From Micromonospora sp. 15K316 (GTDB taxonomy: Bacteria > Actinomycetota > Actinomycetes > Mycobacteriales > Micromonosporaceae), in NCBI RefSeq assembly GCF_004348525.1, contig NZ_SMKG01000005.1, positions 32,128 to 96,127 on the forward strand: a DNA stretch of 64,000 nucleotides, given 5' to 3'. Positions 52,754 to 61,591 of this stretch are shown one piece after another. Numbering within the stretch: the first letter of the stretch is position 1; each line of letters opens with the position of its first letter. The position numbers and the translations under genes were made by a program. The notes under the pieces were generated by a model that was not told the origin of the DNA, ran no database searches, and saw only the letters and a list, made by a program, of their open reading frames with translations.

Positions 52754-52993
52754 ATGGCCAAGGCTGCGGCACTTCGCAAGCCGAAGAAGAAGGTGAACCC
52801 GCTCGACAAGGACGGGATCACCTACATCGACTACAAGGACACCGCGCTGCTGCGGAAGTTCATCTCCGACCGCGGCAAGATCCGCGCTCGGCGGGTGACC
52901 GGCGTGACCTCGCAGCAGCAGCGGCAGATCGCCCGTGCGGTCAAGAACGCCCGTGAGATGGCGCTCCTGCCGTACACGGCCACCACCCGCTGA
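52754..52993 (+). CDS. rpsR: 30S ribosomal protein S18, cysteine-free form
   Basis: S18 pairs with S6 on the ribosome. The 79-residue product ([20 protein letters not shown], then [20 protein letters not shown]) contains no cysteine. Where the operon-encoded S18 of Streptomyces has the CxxC and NCxxH zinc ligands, this one has Asn15, Asp18, Thr52 and Gln55. It is therefore a zinc-independent C-minus type, usually a Zur-controlled paralogue, but here located in the main rpsF operon. It is 41 bp downstream of ssb. Confidence 0.96.
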   Translation: MAKAAALRKPKKKVNPLDKDGITYIDYKDTALLRKFISDRGKIRARRVTGVTSQQQRQIARAVKNAREMALLPYTATTR

Positions 52994-53007
52994 GAGGAGG
53001 CGCCGAA

Positions 53008-53454
53008 ATGAAGATCATCCTTACCCAGGAGGTTTCCGGCCTCGGTGCCCCTGGCGACATCGTCGAGGTGAAGAACGGCTTCGGCCGTAACTACCTGCTG
53101 CCGCAGGGCTTCGCGATCGCCTGGACCAAGGGCGCGGAGAAGCAGGTCACCCTGATCAAGCGGGCCCGTTCGGCCCGGGAGATCCGCGACCTCGGCCACG
53201 CCAACGAGGTGAAGGGCCAGCTCGAAGGCCTGAAGGTGAGCCTCAAGGCCCGTGCCGGTGACGGCGGACGGCTCTTCGGCTCGGTCACCCCGGCCGAGAT
53301 CGTCGACGCGGTCAAGGCCGCCGGTGGCCCGGTCCTCGACCGGCGTCGCCTGGAGATGCCCGGCCACATCAAGTCGACCGGCGCCTACCCGGTGCGGATC
53401 AAGCTGCACCCGGAGGTCACGGCGTCGTTCAACCTGAACGTCGTCGCGTCCTGA
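53008..53454 (+). CDS. rplI: 50S ribosomal protein L9
   Basis: L9 binds domain V of 23S rRNA and has two globular domains joined by a long helix. The 148-residue product begins MKIILTQEVSGLGAPGDIVE and has the N-domain signature VKNGFGRNYLLPQGFAIAWT. The connecting helix and a C-terminal domain (LFGSVTPAEIVDAVKAAGGP) follow. AGAGGAGG precedes the start. It is the last gene of the operon, followed by a strong terminator. Confidence 0.98.
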   Translation: MKIILTQEVSGLGAPGDIVEVKNGFGRNYLLPQGFAIAWTKGAEKQVTLIKRARSAREIRDLGHANEVKGQLEGLKVSLKARAGDGGRLFGSVTPAEIVDAVKAAGGPVLDRRRLEMPGHIKSTGAYPVRIKLHPEVTASFNLNVVAS

Positions 53455-53468
53455 AGCGCCACGCACCA

Positions 53469-53513
53469 GGCCAGGGCCCGCACCGAGCGATCGGTGCGGG
53501 CCCTGGCCCTTTT
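53469..53513 (+). terminator. rplI operon terminator
   Basis: Positions 53469-53486 pair perfectly with 53491-53508 around GCGA (18-bp stem), followed by CCTTTT. It starts 15 bp after the rplI stop codon. Confidence 0.9.
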
Positions 53514-53656
53514 CGAAGCGTTGGCGGGTCCGGTGGGCGCGTACCCGGCGGGCCACGGCCCGTCATCGCGACGAACGCCGCGGCGACACGGGACAGTCCG
53601 GGAGCGGCTGCACGGTCCGGCGGGCGCGTACCCCGCTGGGGATCGAGCCCGGCCGG

Positions 53657-55198
53657 TCAGCCGATCGGCTGACCCGTCACGACGCTGATCAAGACCGTCG
53701 AGAGGCCGCCACCGACCACCGCCGCCGCGAGCGCGATCGTCGTGGCGCGCCACGTCGTACCGACCTTGCGCAGCAGAGCCGCGACCACGAGGCTGCTCGC
53801 CAGCGCCACCCCGAAACGGGGTGCGCCGGCGAGCAGTGAGCCGAGCGCGTGGGCCCGGGCGGAGTCGCAGCCACCACCGGTGATGTCGGTGACGCAGCCC
53901 GCCGGTGGCCGCGCGTCGAGCGTCAGCAGCCACGCGAGGACCAGCGCGGCCGGAATCAGGTAGCAGGCCGCGGTGTAGAGCAGCGACCGGATCGTCCCCC
54001 CGGGATCCGGGTCGAGCAGGTCGTCCTCGAGTCGCCGCGCCCAGGTGCCCGACGACGCGATCGGATCGACCCGCCGGCGCGTCGGCGTACGGCCCGTGCC
54101 CCGGGGCGCGCCGATGGGATCGCTGCGCCGCCGGCTCGGCCCGTACGCGCCCGGCGCGCTCCGCGGGCGCGGCGTCGGATACGTCACCGCGGGTGAGCGC
54201 GGCGCGGACGTCGTCGGATCCATCCAGCGCGGATCGTCCCCCGCCAGCCGCGTCCCCGCCCAGAAACCCTCGTCCTCCCCGGACCGGCCCGCTTCCCCCA
54301 CGGCGGCCGGTCGGGACCGAGGCGGCATCGCCCGGCTCCACCCGTCGGCGTCCCGGTTCCACTCGCCGGTGTGGTCGGGCTCCTCCCAGCGGCCGGCGAC
54401 CTCCGACCGTTCCCACTGGCCGGTGTCGTTCCACCGGTCGGCGCCGCCCACCGTCGGCCAGACGTGCACCCCCGAGGCGTCCCACGGGTCCACCTCGACG
54501 GCCTTCGGCGCGGCGTGCGGCCCGGAGGCGTCCCACGGATCCACCGCCGGCGGGTACGTCGGATCGGCCTCGTCCGCCCGCTCCCACGGGTCGGCCGCGG
54601 GTCCGGGCTCCTCCGTAGCCCACCGCGCCCGCCGGGGGGGCCGCTCCCGCTTCGGCGGGGCGGCGGGCTCCTCCGACGGCTCCTCGCCCCCGGACCAGAT
54701 GACCTGGGGCCGCCCGGCGGAGGACCGACGAGGTCGGCGCGCCACGACCGAGCCGGAGGTCGGCGCGTCCTCCGCCGGGTCGGCCCGCCGGCTGCCCACG
54801 TACCCCTGCTCCTGCGGGCGGTCGAACGTCCACTCCGCGGTGTGTTCCGACACCGGGCCGGTGGCCGTCGACGACCCCTCCCGCCAGCCGCCGGTCGGGT
54901 CGGCGGCGCGCCGACCGCCGCCGGGGTTCGGCCGGAGCGCCTCGTCGTCGTCCGGCGCGGCGTGCCGCCCGCCGCCGTCGGCCCGGCGGATCCCGGAATC
55001 GACAGCCCAGCCCGGCAGGTAGGCGTCGACGGGCTCGTCCTGCCCTCGGTCACGGGGGCGGCGACGGCTCGGCGTGCGCGACCGCGCGTCGGAACGGTAG
55101 GGGTCGACTGGGTCGGGCGCGACGGCGTCGTCCCACGAGGCGATCGGCTCACGCGCGCGCGGGCTGCTCTCCCCGCGTCCCCAGTCCCGGTAACTCAC
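53657..55198 (-). CDS. hypothetical protein: long disordered cytoplasmic region plus C-terminal membrane helices
   Basis: The 513-residue product starts at ATG 55198 (MSYRDWGRGESSPRAREPIA). Residues 1-390 are rich in Arg, Asp, Pro, Gly and Trp, with repeated short motifs such as VDPWDASG (twice) and GEW/GQW/GRW phrases. Three hydrophobic helices follow: LLYTAACYLIPAALVLAWLL, FGVALASSLVVAALL and ATTIALAAAVVGGGLSTVLI. The first and second are separated by a loop with two cysteines (GCVTDITGGGCD). No family is recognised. It occupies the gap between rplI and dnaB on the opposite strand; coding-like codon use supports a real gene. Confidence 0.75.
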   Translation of the reverse strand: MSYRDWGRGESSPRAREPIASWDDAVAPDPVDPYRSDARSRTPSRRRPRDRGQDEPVDAYLPGWAVDSGIRRADGGGRHAAPDDDEALRPNPGGGRRAADPTGGWREGSSTATGPVSEHTAEWTFDRPQEQGYVGSRRADPAEDAPTSGSVVARRPRRSSAGRPQVIWSGGEEPSEEPAAPPKRERPPRRARWATEEPGPAADPWERADEADPTYPPAVDPWDASGPHAAPKAVEVDPWDASGVHVWPTVGGADRWNDTGQWERSEVAGRWEEPDHTGEWNRDADGWSRAMPPRSRPAAVGEAGRSGEDEGFWAGTRLAGDDPRWMDPTTSAPRSPAVTYPTPRPRSAPGAYGPSRRRSDPIGAPRGTGRTPTRRRVDPIASSGTWARRLEDDLLDPDPGGTIRSLLYTAACYLIPAALVLAWLLTLDARPPAGCVTDITGGGCDSARAHALGSLLAGAPRFGVALASSLVVAALLRKVGTTWRATTIALAAAVVGGGLSTVLISVVTGQPIG

Positions 55199-55599
55199 GG
55201 CCGGAGCGTGACCCTTCTCAACCGTCGGCGCAAGGCGCTGCGCAGGTGTAGCCGTCCGGTGGAGATAGTACGGGACGGAGGAGGGCCCGATCCGACCGAA
55301 AACTTGTCATCCACAGCCTGGGGATCGCAAAAGCCCAGCTCACAGCGGGTGGCCCGGTGAATTCCCCAACGCTTGTCCACAGCCTGTGCACACCCTGCGC
55401 ACATCTCTGCCCACCGGCGTCCACAGGTTGTCCCGAGGCTCGTCCACCGCCGGTGTTGAGTCGCTGACCTCGGGTTCCGTATGGTTGGCCCCCGACCCGT
55501 CCGCGCGATGACCCCCGATCGCCCGGCCCGGTCGGCAGGGAGTGTCGCACCCGGACGGAAAGCGCGGGGGCGAGGATCCGACGCAGCGGAGGGGGGACC
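55199..55599 (+). promoter_or_regulatory. dnaB upstream region with DnaA boxes and promoter
   Basis: A perfect TTGTCCACA lies at 55373-55381, with TCATCCACA at 55307-55315, GCGTCCACA at 55427-55435 and TCGTCCACC at 55440-55448, all in the same orientation. A promoter follows: TTGAGT (55456-55461), an 18-bp spacer and TATGGT (55480-55485), about 115 bp upstream of dnaB. The boxes directly abut the -35 from upstream, a position suited to activation or repression by DnaA. No gene is seen in this 401-bp interval. Confidence 0.65.
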
Positions 55600-57006
55600 G
55601 TGTCGGTCACCGACGACATGCGGGCGGAGTCGCGCGCCGGAGGGCCACCGCAGGTGCCCGCCCAGCAGAGCGGCCAGTTCGAACGCACCCCGCCCCAGGA
55701 CATCGCGGCCGAGCAGTGCGTCATCGGCGGCATGCTGCTCTCCAAGGACGCCATCGCCGACGTCGTCGAGATCCTCAAGAGCAACGACTTCTACCGGCCC
55801 GTGCACGCCACCATCTTCGACGCCATCCTCGACATCTACGGCCGGGGCGAGCCGGCCGACGGCATCACCGTGGCGGCCGCGCTGGCAGACTCGGGCGATC
55901 TCGCCCGGATCGGCGGCGCCCCCTACCTGCACACCTGCATGGCGGCCGTGCCGACGGCGGCGAACGCCGCCTACTACGCCCGGATCGTGAGCGAGCGGGC
56001 GGTCCTGCGCCGGCTGGTCGAGGCCGGCACCAAGATCGTGCAGCTCGGCTACGGCACCGCCCAGGGTGGCAGCCGGGAGGTCGACGACATCGTCGACCTC
56101 GCCCAGCAGGCGGTCTACGACGTCACCGAACGCCGGGTCACCGAGGACTTCGCCGTCCTGGCCGACATGCTGCAGCCGACCCTGGACGAGATCGAGGCGG
56201 TCGGCGCGCAGGGCGGGGTGATGACCGGTGTGCCCACCGGCTTCACCGACCTGGACCGGCTGCTCAACGGCCTGCACGGCGGCCAATTGATCATCGTTGC
56301 CGGGCGGCCCGGTCTGGGCAAGTCGACGGCGAGTATGGACTTCGCCCGGAATGCGGCCATCCGCGCCAACCAGGCGTCCGCCATCTTCTCGCTGGAGATG
56401 AGCAAGGTCGAGATCGTCATGCGCCTGCTCTCGGCCGAGGCGCGCGTACCGCTGCACGTGCTCCGCAGCGGCCAGCTCTCCGACGACGACTGGACCAAGC
56501 TCGCCCGCTGCATGGGCGAGATCAGTGAGGCCCCGCTCTTCGTCGACGACACGCCGAGCATGAACCTCATGGAGATCCGGGCCAAGGCTCGCCGGCTCAA
56601 GCAGCGGCACGACCTCAAGCTGATCGTCGTCGACTATCTCCAGCTGATGACCTCGCCGAAACGCACCGAGAGCCGGCAGCAGGAGGTGGCGGACCTGTCC
56701 CGTGGCCTCAAGCTGCTGGCCAAGGAGGTCGAGTGCCCGGTGATCGCGGTCAGCCAGCTCAACCGTGGCCCGGAGCAGCGTACGGACAAGCGACCACAGC
56801 TCTCCGACCTTCGTGAGTCCGGCTCGATCGAGCAGGATGCGGACGTCGTCATCCTGCTGCACCGCGACGACTACTACGACAAGGAGTCGCCGCGGGCGGG
56901 CGAGGCCGACTTCATCGTCGCGAAGCACCGGAACGGGCCGACCGACACGGTGACCGTCGCGGCCCAGCTGCACCTGTCGCGCTTCGTCGACATGGCGATC
57001 GTCTGA
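55600..57006 (+). CDS. dnaB: replicative DNA helicase DnaB
   Basis: DnaB is the hexameric 5'-3' helicase that unwinds the fork. The 468-residue product starts with GTG 55600. The N-terminal primase-interacting domain includes PPQDIAAEQCVIGGMLLSKD. The RecA-like domain has Walker A AGRPGLGKST, FSLEMSKVEIVMRLLSAEAR, Walker B LIVVDYLQLM and the arginine-finger region QDADVVILLHRDDYYD. The protein is continuous with no intein insertion, unlike the M. tuberculosis gene. DciA, its likely loader partner, is encoded at 8553. Confidence 0.98.
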   Translation: MSVTDDMRAESRAGGPPQVPAQQSGQFERTPPQDIAAEQCVIGGMLLSKDAIADVVEILKSNDFYRPVHATIFDAILDIYGRGEPADGITVAAALADSGDLARIGGAPYLHTCMAAVPTAANAAYYARIVSERAVLRRLVEAGTKIVQLGYGTAQGGSREVDDIVDLAQQAVYDVTERRVTEDFAVLADMLQPTLDEIEAVGAQGGVMTGVPTGFTDLDRLLNGLHGGQLIIVAGRPGLGKSTASMDFARNAAIRANQASAIFSLEMSKVEIVMRLLSAEARVPLHVLRSGQLSDDDWTKLARCMGEISEAPLFVDDTPSMNLMEIRAKARRLKQRHDLKLIVVDYLQLMTSPKRTESRQQEVADLSRGLKLLAKEVECPVIAVSQLNRGPEQRTDKRPQLSDLRESGSIEQDADVVILLHRDDYYDKESPRAGEADFIVAKHRNGPTDTVTVAAQLHLSRFVDMAIV

Positions 57007-57024
57007 GCGGCGGTCCCGCCCGGG

Positions 57025-57665
57025 TCAGCCGAGCAGGGGGAAGCGGGACGCGACCTCGGCCAGCTCCGACCGGTCCCGCTCGCTGAGCGGAAGGCGGCCG
57101 GCCGCCTTCAGCAGGAATTCGTGCTCGTCCCACCTCGCCGGACGTACCGCGTCGTCGAGCAGGCCGTCCATCGTGCCGGTGGCGACGCGCACGGCGCGCG
57201 GGCCCGGCAGCGGCGCGTCCGGAAGCTCCAGCACCAGGTCGAGGTGGTGGACGACCGCCTCGGTCGTCAGGGTGGCGAGGAGGTCGGGTACGCGCAGCAC
57301 GAGACCCTGGGTGGTGACGTACCCCGACGGGTCGGCCGCGGCGGCGGCGCGGGCGGCGGCCGGTGCGGTGTCGCACCAGACCTCGACCAGGCCGGCGGGG
57401 CGGTCGAAGGCGGCGGCGGACCGGCGGATCCAGCGGGCGTGCCGCGCCTCGGCGTCGCCGCCGCTCCACGGGCTCGCCCGCCAGTAGCTCACCTGGTCCA
57501 CGTCGGCCGGACCGTCGGCCGGGCTGGCCAGCGCCACCAGGGCCCGCTGCACGTCGCAGAGCACGTGCAGGAGCAGGTCGTCGACGAGCCAGCCCCGGCA
57601 CCGCGTCGGCCGTCGCAGGTCGTCGTCGGAGCGGCCGGCGACGGTCGCCGGATAAGGCTTGAATC
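57025..57665 (-). pseudogene. maleylpyruvate-isomerase-family mycothiol-dependent enzyme, 5' truncated
   Basis: The leftward frame encodes most of an MDMPI/DinB-fold protein: PTRCRGWLVDDLLLHVLCDV has the first metal-ligand His, and TTEAVVHHLDLVLELP has the Glu and second His. Going upstream the family similarity stops at about SDDDLRRPTRC, and no ATG, GTG or TTG start occurs in the frame before the sequence turns into the LtrA 5' region near 57665. The only in-frame GTG (57564) would exclude the first ligand His. The gene is therefore probably a remnant lacking roughly its first 20-25 residues, or it uses an unseen start. Confidence 0.6.
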
Positions 57666-57700
57666 CGGACTCATCGTATGTTGGGCGACAAAATAAGCAT

Positions 57701-58906
57701 GTGAGGCACCTTTTCCGCGCCGGGCCGCCGGTGCCGACCGAGGAAACTCATCGGACCACGCCGTTCGAAGTGTTCTTCGACCTGGTTTTCGTGTTCGCCT
57801 TCATCCGGGTGGCGACGTTCACGGCACAGGCGCCGATGCCACTCGGGCTGGCGCACAGCCTTGTGCTCCTGCTGCTGCTGTGGTGGCCGTTCACCAACTA
57901 CACCTGGTTGACCAACCAGGTCCGCGCCGACGTCGGCCTGGTCCGCGCCGGAAACTCCGTTGTGATGGCCGCCATGTTCGTGGCCGCCCTAGTTCTGCCC
58001 GAGGCGTGGCGGCACGACACCCAGTCACTGGCCGCGCCCATGACTCTGGCCCTCGTCTACATCCTCATCCGGGCGGTATATCTGGCCCTCGTCTGGCACA
58101 TATCGGCCGGTAACGCGCGGCTACGCGCGTCGCTGCGCCTCCGGGTCATCCCGGTCTCGGTGGGCTTGATCGCGCTGCTGCTCGGCGCGGTGTTCGGCGG
58201 CGCCACGCAGACGCTGCTGTGGGCCGCGGCGTTCCTCATCGACTGCATCGGCGGCCTACTCATCGCGGTGTCTGCCGGACGCGCCCCCTTGCCCAGCTCC
58301 AGCCATTTCGCCGAGCGGCACGGCCTGATAGTGATCATTGCTCTGGGCGAGTCTCTGATCTCGGTGGGCGTCGGCGCCGGATCGGCCGTCACTCGTTGGC
58401 CGGTCCTGGCCGCCGCGCTGCTCGCCCTGATCACGGCGCTGGCCCTGTGGTGGCTGTACTTCGAAAACACTGCCGCACCTGCCGCGAAAGCCCTGGCGCG
58501 GATCCCCGTTGCGAGCCGGACTTCGACCGGTAGCGTCGCCTACAGCTTGGCTCACTTCCTGCTCATCGCCGGGATCATCTACCTGGCCATCGGCATCGAG
58601 GTGGTCGTCGCCCACGTGGCCGACCACCCGCTCCGAGAGCCCGCTGGGAACCCGTTGGACTGGACTTCGACCACGACGCTGTTCGGCGGCCCCGCTCTCT
58701 ACCTCATTGGCCGGGTCCTGTTCCTTCGACTCACCGTCCGGCACACCCCACCCGCCCCGATCCTCGCGGCCGGCACCATGCTCGCGCTGCTACCCGTCGC
58801 CCGACACCTTCCCGCCCTCGCTGCCCTCGCCCTGGTCGCCATCATCATGATCGCCCTGGTCTGCTATGAACGGATCAGTTGGCGGCCAACCGCAGCGGCG
58901 AGATGA
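57701..58906 (+). CDS. low-temperature-requirement protein A (LtrA) family membrane protein
   Basis: From GTG 57701 the product has 401 residues and about ten helices. The family start is FEVFFDLVFVFAFIRVATFT, and FAERHGLIVIIALGESLISV is the conserved central signature with the His and Glu residues. LtrA was named from Listeria growth at low temperature; the molecular role is unknown. No Shine-Dalgarno sequence precedes the GTG. Codon use is less GC-biased than in the neighbouring core genes, and the 5' flank is AT-rich, so horizontal acquisition is likely. A longer TTG start at 57659 is less likely. Confidence 0.85.
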   Translation: MRHLFRAGPPVPTEETHRTTPFEVFFDLVFVFAFIRVATFTAQAPMPLGLAHSLVLLLLLWWPFTNYTWLTNQVRADVGLVRAGNSVVMAAMFVAALVLPEAWRHDTQSLAAPMTLALVYILIRAVYLALVWHISAGNARLRASLRLRVIPVSVGLIALLLGAVFGGATQTLLWAAAFLIDCIGGLLIAVSAGRAPLPSSSHFAERHGLIVIIALGESLISVGVGAGSAVTRWPVLAAALLALITALALWWLYFENTAAPAAKALARIPVASRTSTGSVAYSLAHFLLIAGIIYLAIGIEVVVAHVADHPLREPAGNPLDWTSTTTLFGGPALYLIGRVLFLRLTVRHTPPAPILAAGTMLALLPVARHLPALAALALVAIIMIALVCYERISWRPTAAAR

Positions 58907-59146
58907 CCACGCATCCAGGCCTGTCGAACGAGGCGATCCATTCGCCGTTCCACCCTCGTCCCGCCAGCCCTGCGCCACCAGGCGATCGTGCCGTCGGACC
59001 GGACGACGCAACGATGGGGACCTACCACGGCGGCCCGCCGCCATCGCGCCCTGGTGGACCTTGAGAGCGCCGAATGACCCGCGCACACCCGGTCATCCAC
59101 CCTCACGGTCACGTGACTCTGCGACGGCGGCGATCGAACCGCGGTC
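58907..59146. other. intergenic stretch of probable decayed sequence
   Basis: No intact gene is visible between ltrA and the hydrolase remnant. On the minus strand a short segment around 58960-59030 translates as HRCVVRSDGTIAWWRR, faintly like the PCHRVVRSDG region of O6-alkylguanine methyltransferases, but the catalytic cysteine order is lost. It may be a remnant of an inserted segment. Confidence 0.3.
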
Positions 59147-59383
59147 CTACCCGCGCAGACAACCTTCGAAGGCCAGGGTCTCCGCCTCCAACGCCGTCCG
59201 GTCGTCGGATCGCCGGAGCAGATCCGTTCCCTGGTACCCGCCCTTCTCGATGACGAGGCGCTTGTTCGAGGCTCCGGATGCCGCGTGGAGTTCCCGGACC
59301 TGCTTCTCGACCGCACCGTTCATGCCACCGGGTGCGACGACGAGCGGCGACGGCGCGGTGATCGTCCGTACCGGGCAGAACAC
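59147..59383 (-). pseudogene. remnant of an alpha/beta-hydrolase C terminus
   Basis: The frame encodes about 78 residues, with LVVAPGGMNGAVEKQVRELH and ASGASNKRLVIEKGGYQGTD resembling the end of alpha/beta hydrolases, where the catalytic histidine lies in a G-x-H-G-T-D motif. Here that histidine is replaced (GGYQGTD). There is no catalytic serine part upstream, since the frame begins at the end of the molybdenum subunit gene. I read it as a broken 3' fragment; a small functional protein is less likely. Confidence 0.4.
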
Positions 59384-61591
59384 CTAGTCGAGCAGCTCGT
59401 CGATGGTGATGGGCAGGGAACGGATCCGCTTGCCCGTCGCGTGGTGGACGGCGTTCGCGATCGCCGCGGCCGTGCCCGGCAGGCCGACCTCGCCGACGCC
59501 CTTGGTACCGACCGGCGTCAGCCGATCCGGCTCGCCCACGAACGTGACGTCGATCTCGCCGATGTCCGCGTTGACCGCCACCAGGTAGTCGCCGAGGTTG
59601 GCGTTCGCGATGCGACCGGTCCGCGGGTCGGTGACGGTCTCCTCGAGGATCGCCTGGCCGATCCCGCCGACCGTCGCGCCGATGATCTGGCTGCGCGCCA
59701 GCTTCTCGTTGAGGATCCGGCCGCCGTCGACGACGGAGACGACCCGCGGCACCCGCAGCAGACCGAGCTCCGGGTCGACGTGCACCTCGACGAACTTCGC
59801 CGCGAACGCGCCGGCCGGGGCCAAGCCGACCTCCTGGGGGTCCGGCGGGTCGCTGACTCCGTCGGCGGTCAGCTCGTCTAGCCCGTGTCGGGCCAGGATG
59901 GCCACGAAGCTCTCGCCGAGCTTGCCGTCGGCCCGGTGGTGGATCCGTCCGCCGCTCACCGTGACGTCGTCGATGGTGCAGCCCCGCAGCGGTGACGCCG
60001 AATCGTTCACGACGGTCCTCAGGAACGCCCGGATGAGTTCCCGGCAGGCGGCGTGCACGGCGTTCCCCAACGCCCCGGTCAGCCCGGACCCGCCGGCCTG
60101 CGGCGACCAGGGCATGTCCGAGTCGCCGAGATCGAAGCGGACCTGGTCCAGCTCCAGCCCGAGCAGCTCGGCCGAGAGCTGCCGCATCACGGTGTAGGTG
60201 CCGGTGCCGATGTCCGTGGCGGCGCTGCGGACGTAGGCCGTGCCGTCACGGCCGACCGTCGCACGCGCCTCGCAGTGCACCTGCCACCACAGGTAGCTCA
60301 CCCCGGCCACGCCGTAGCCGACGAGCCACCGGCCGTCGCGCATCGCCCCGATCCGCCGGTCGCGGCGGGACCAGCCGAACCGCTCCGCGCCCACCTGGTA
60401 GCACTCCCGCAGCGCCTTGCTGGACCAGGGCAGACCGAACTGGGGCTGAACCTCCGCGTAGTTGCGCAGCCGCAGGTCGAGCGGGTCCATGTCGAGCAGG
60501 TAGGAGAGCTCGTCGAGGGCCGACTCCAGGGCGAAGTTGGCCTGCGCCTCGCCCGGGGCCCGCATCGACCCGGGGCAGGGGATGTTGAGCCGCCGCTGGC
60601 GGTCGCGGGTGGTCACGTTCGGGCAGGCGTACGCGCTGGCGCTGGCCGAGGCGACCGGCTCCATGTTCTCGTCGTCCATGGCGACCGTCTGGAGCGCCTC
60701 GTGCTCGATCGCCACGAGCCGGCCGTCGCGGGCGGCGCCGAGCCGCAGGCTCTGCACCGTGTTCGGCCGGTGCCCGACACCGGTGAACATCTCCGGACGG
60801 GAGAGCACCAGCTTCACGGGCCGACCGACCGTACGCGCCGCCATCACCGCGAGGACGACGTGCGGCCACACCCGGAGTCCGGAACCGAACGCCCCGCCCA
60901 CGTACTTCGCGTGGACGCGCACCGCCGACTCGGGCACGCCGAACATCTGCGCGAGGGTCTGACAGGTGTTCGAGGTCCACTGGGTGGCGTCGTGCACGGT
61001 GAGCCGGCCGCCGCTCCACTGCGCCACCGTCGCGAAGAGCCCGAGCGGGTTGTTGGTGTTCTCCGCGGTGACGTACGTGGCCTCGTGCACGACCTCGGCC
61101 GCGGCCAGCGCGCCGGCGGAGTCGCCCCGCGCCGAGTCCATCCCGAACGGGTCGGTCCGCACCTCCCCGGCCGGGTCCTCGATCCGCAGGACGGGCTCTT
61201 CACGCTCGTACTCGACGGTGACGGCGCGCGCCGCGGCGCTCGCCTGGTACGGCTTCTCGGCGACCACCACCGCCAGGTACTGCCCGTGGTGCCGGACCCG
61301 GTCGTCCTGCAGCGGTGGCGGCGGCGTCGGTCCCAGGTTGGTCGCCGGTCCGGTGGCGAGACGGGGCGCGTTGTGATGGGTGAGGACGGCCAGCACACCG
61401 GGCAGCTGCTCGGCCGCGCCGGTGTCGAGCCGGGTGACGCGCCCGGCGGCGATCGTGCTGCGGACCAGCGCGACGTGCGCCATGCCGGGCAGGTCGATGT
61501 CCGAGGAGTACGGGGCGGCGCCCGCGACCTTGAGCGGCCCGTCGACCCGGTCCACTCCGGCGCCGACGATCACGGGTCGGGTCATGGTCAT
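59384..61591 (-). CDS. xanthine dehydrogenase-family molybdopterin-binding subunit, PaoC/YagR-like
   Basis: The large subunit of a molybdenum hydroxylase has 735 residues from ATG 61591. Cofactor-binding segments are YVGGAFGSGLRVWPHVVLAV, SMRAPGEAQANFALESALDE and SPQAGGSGLTGALGNAVHAA. The catalytic glutamate is in GTKGVGEVGLPGTAAAIANA. Architecture resembles E. coli PaoC, which oxidises aromatic aldehydes. The start overlaps the FAD subunit stop by 4 bp (ATGA). Substrate cannot be fixed from sequence. Confidence 0.92.
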   Translation of the reverse strand: MTMTRPVIVGAGVDRVDGPLKVAGAAPYSSDIDLPGMAHVALVRSTIAAGRVTRLDTGAAEQLPGVLAVLTHHNAPRLATGPATNLGPTPPPPLQDDRVRHHGQYLAVVVAEKPYQASAAARAVTVEYEREEPVLRIEDPAGEVRTDPFGMDSARGDSAGALAAAEVVHEATYVTAENTNNPLGLFATVAQWSGGRLTVHDATQWTSNTCQTLAQMFGVPESAVRVHAKYVGGAFGSGLRVWPHVVLAVMAARTVGRPVKLVLSRPEMFTGVGHRPNTVQSLRLGAARDGRLVAIEHEALQTVAMDDENMEPVASASASAYACPNVTTRDRQRRLNIPCPGSMRAPGEAQANFALESALDELSYLLDMDPLDLRLRNYAEVQPQFGLPWSSKALRECYQVGAERFGWSRRDRRIGAMRDGRWLVGYGVAGVSYLWWQVHCEARATVGRDGTAYVRSAATDIGTGTYTVMRQLSAELLGLELDQVRFDLGDSDMPWSPQAGGSGLTGALGNAVHAACRELIRAFLRTVVNDSASPLRGCTIDDVTVSGGRIHHRADGKLGESFVAILARHGLDELTADGVSDPPDPQEVGLAPAGAFAAKFVEVHVDPELGLLRVPRVVSVVDGGRILNEKLARSQIIGATVGGIGQAILEETVTDPRTGRIANANLGDYLVAVNADIGEIDVTFVGEPDRLTPVGTKGVGEVGLPGTAAAIANAVHHATGKRIRSLPITIDELLD

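Noticed and set aside
55600..57006. Possible intein in dnaB
   Set aside because: The 468-residue frame is continuous through Walker A and Walker B with normal spacing, so no intein is present.
58960..59040. Fragment resembling an O6-alkylguanine methyltransferase active site on the minus strand
   Set aside because: Only about ten residues resemble the motif, the cysteine is displaced and no further similarity flanks it; kept only as a remark in the intergenic entry.
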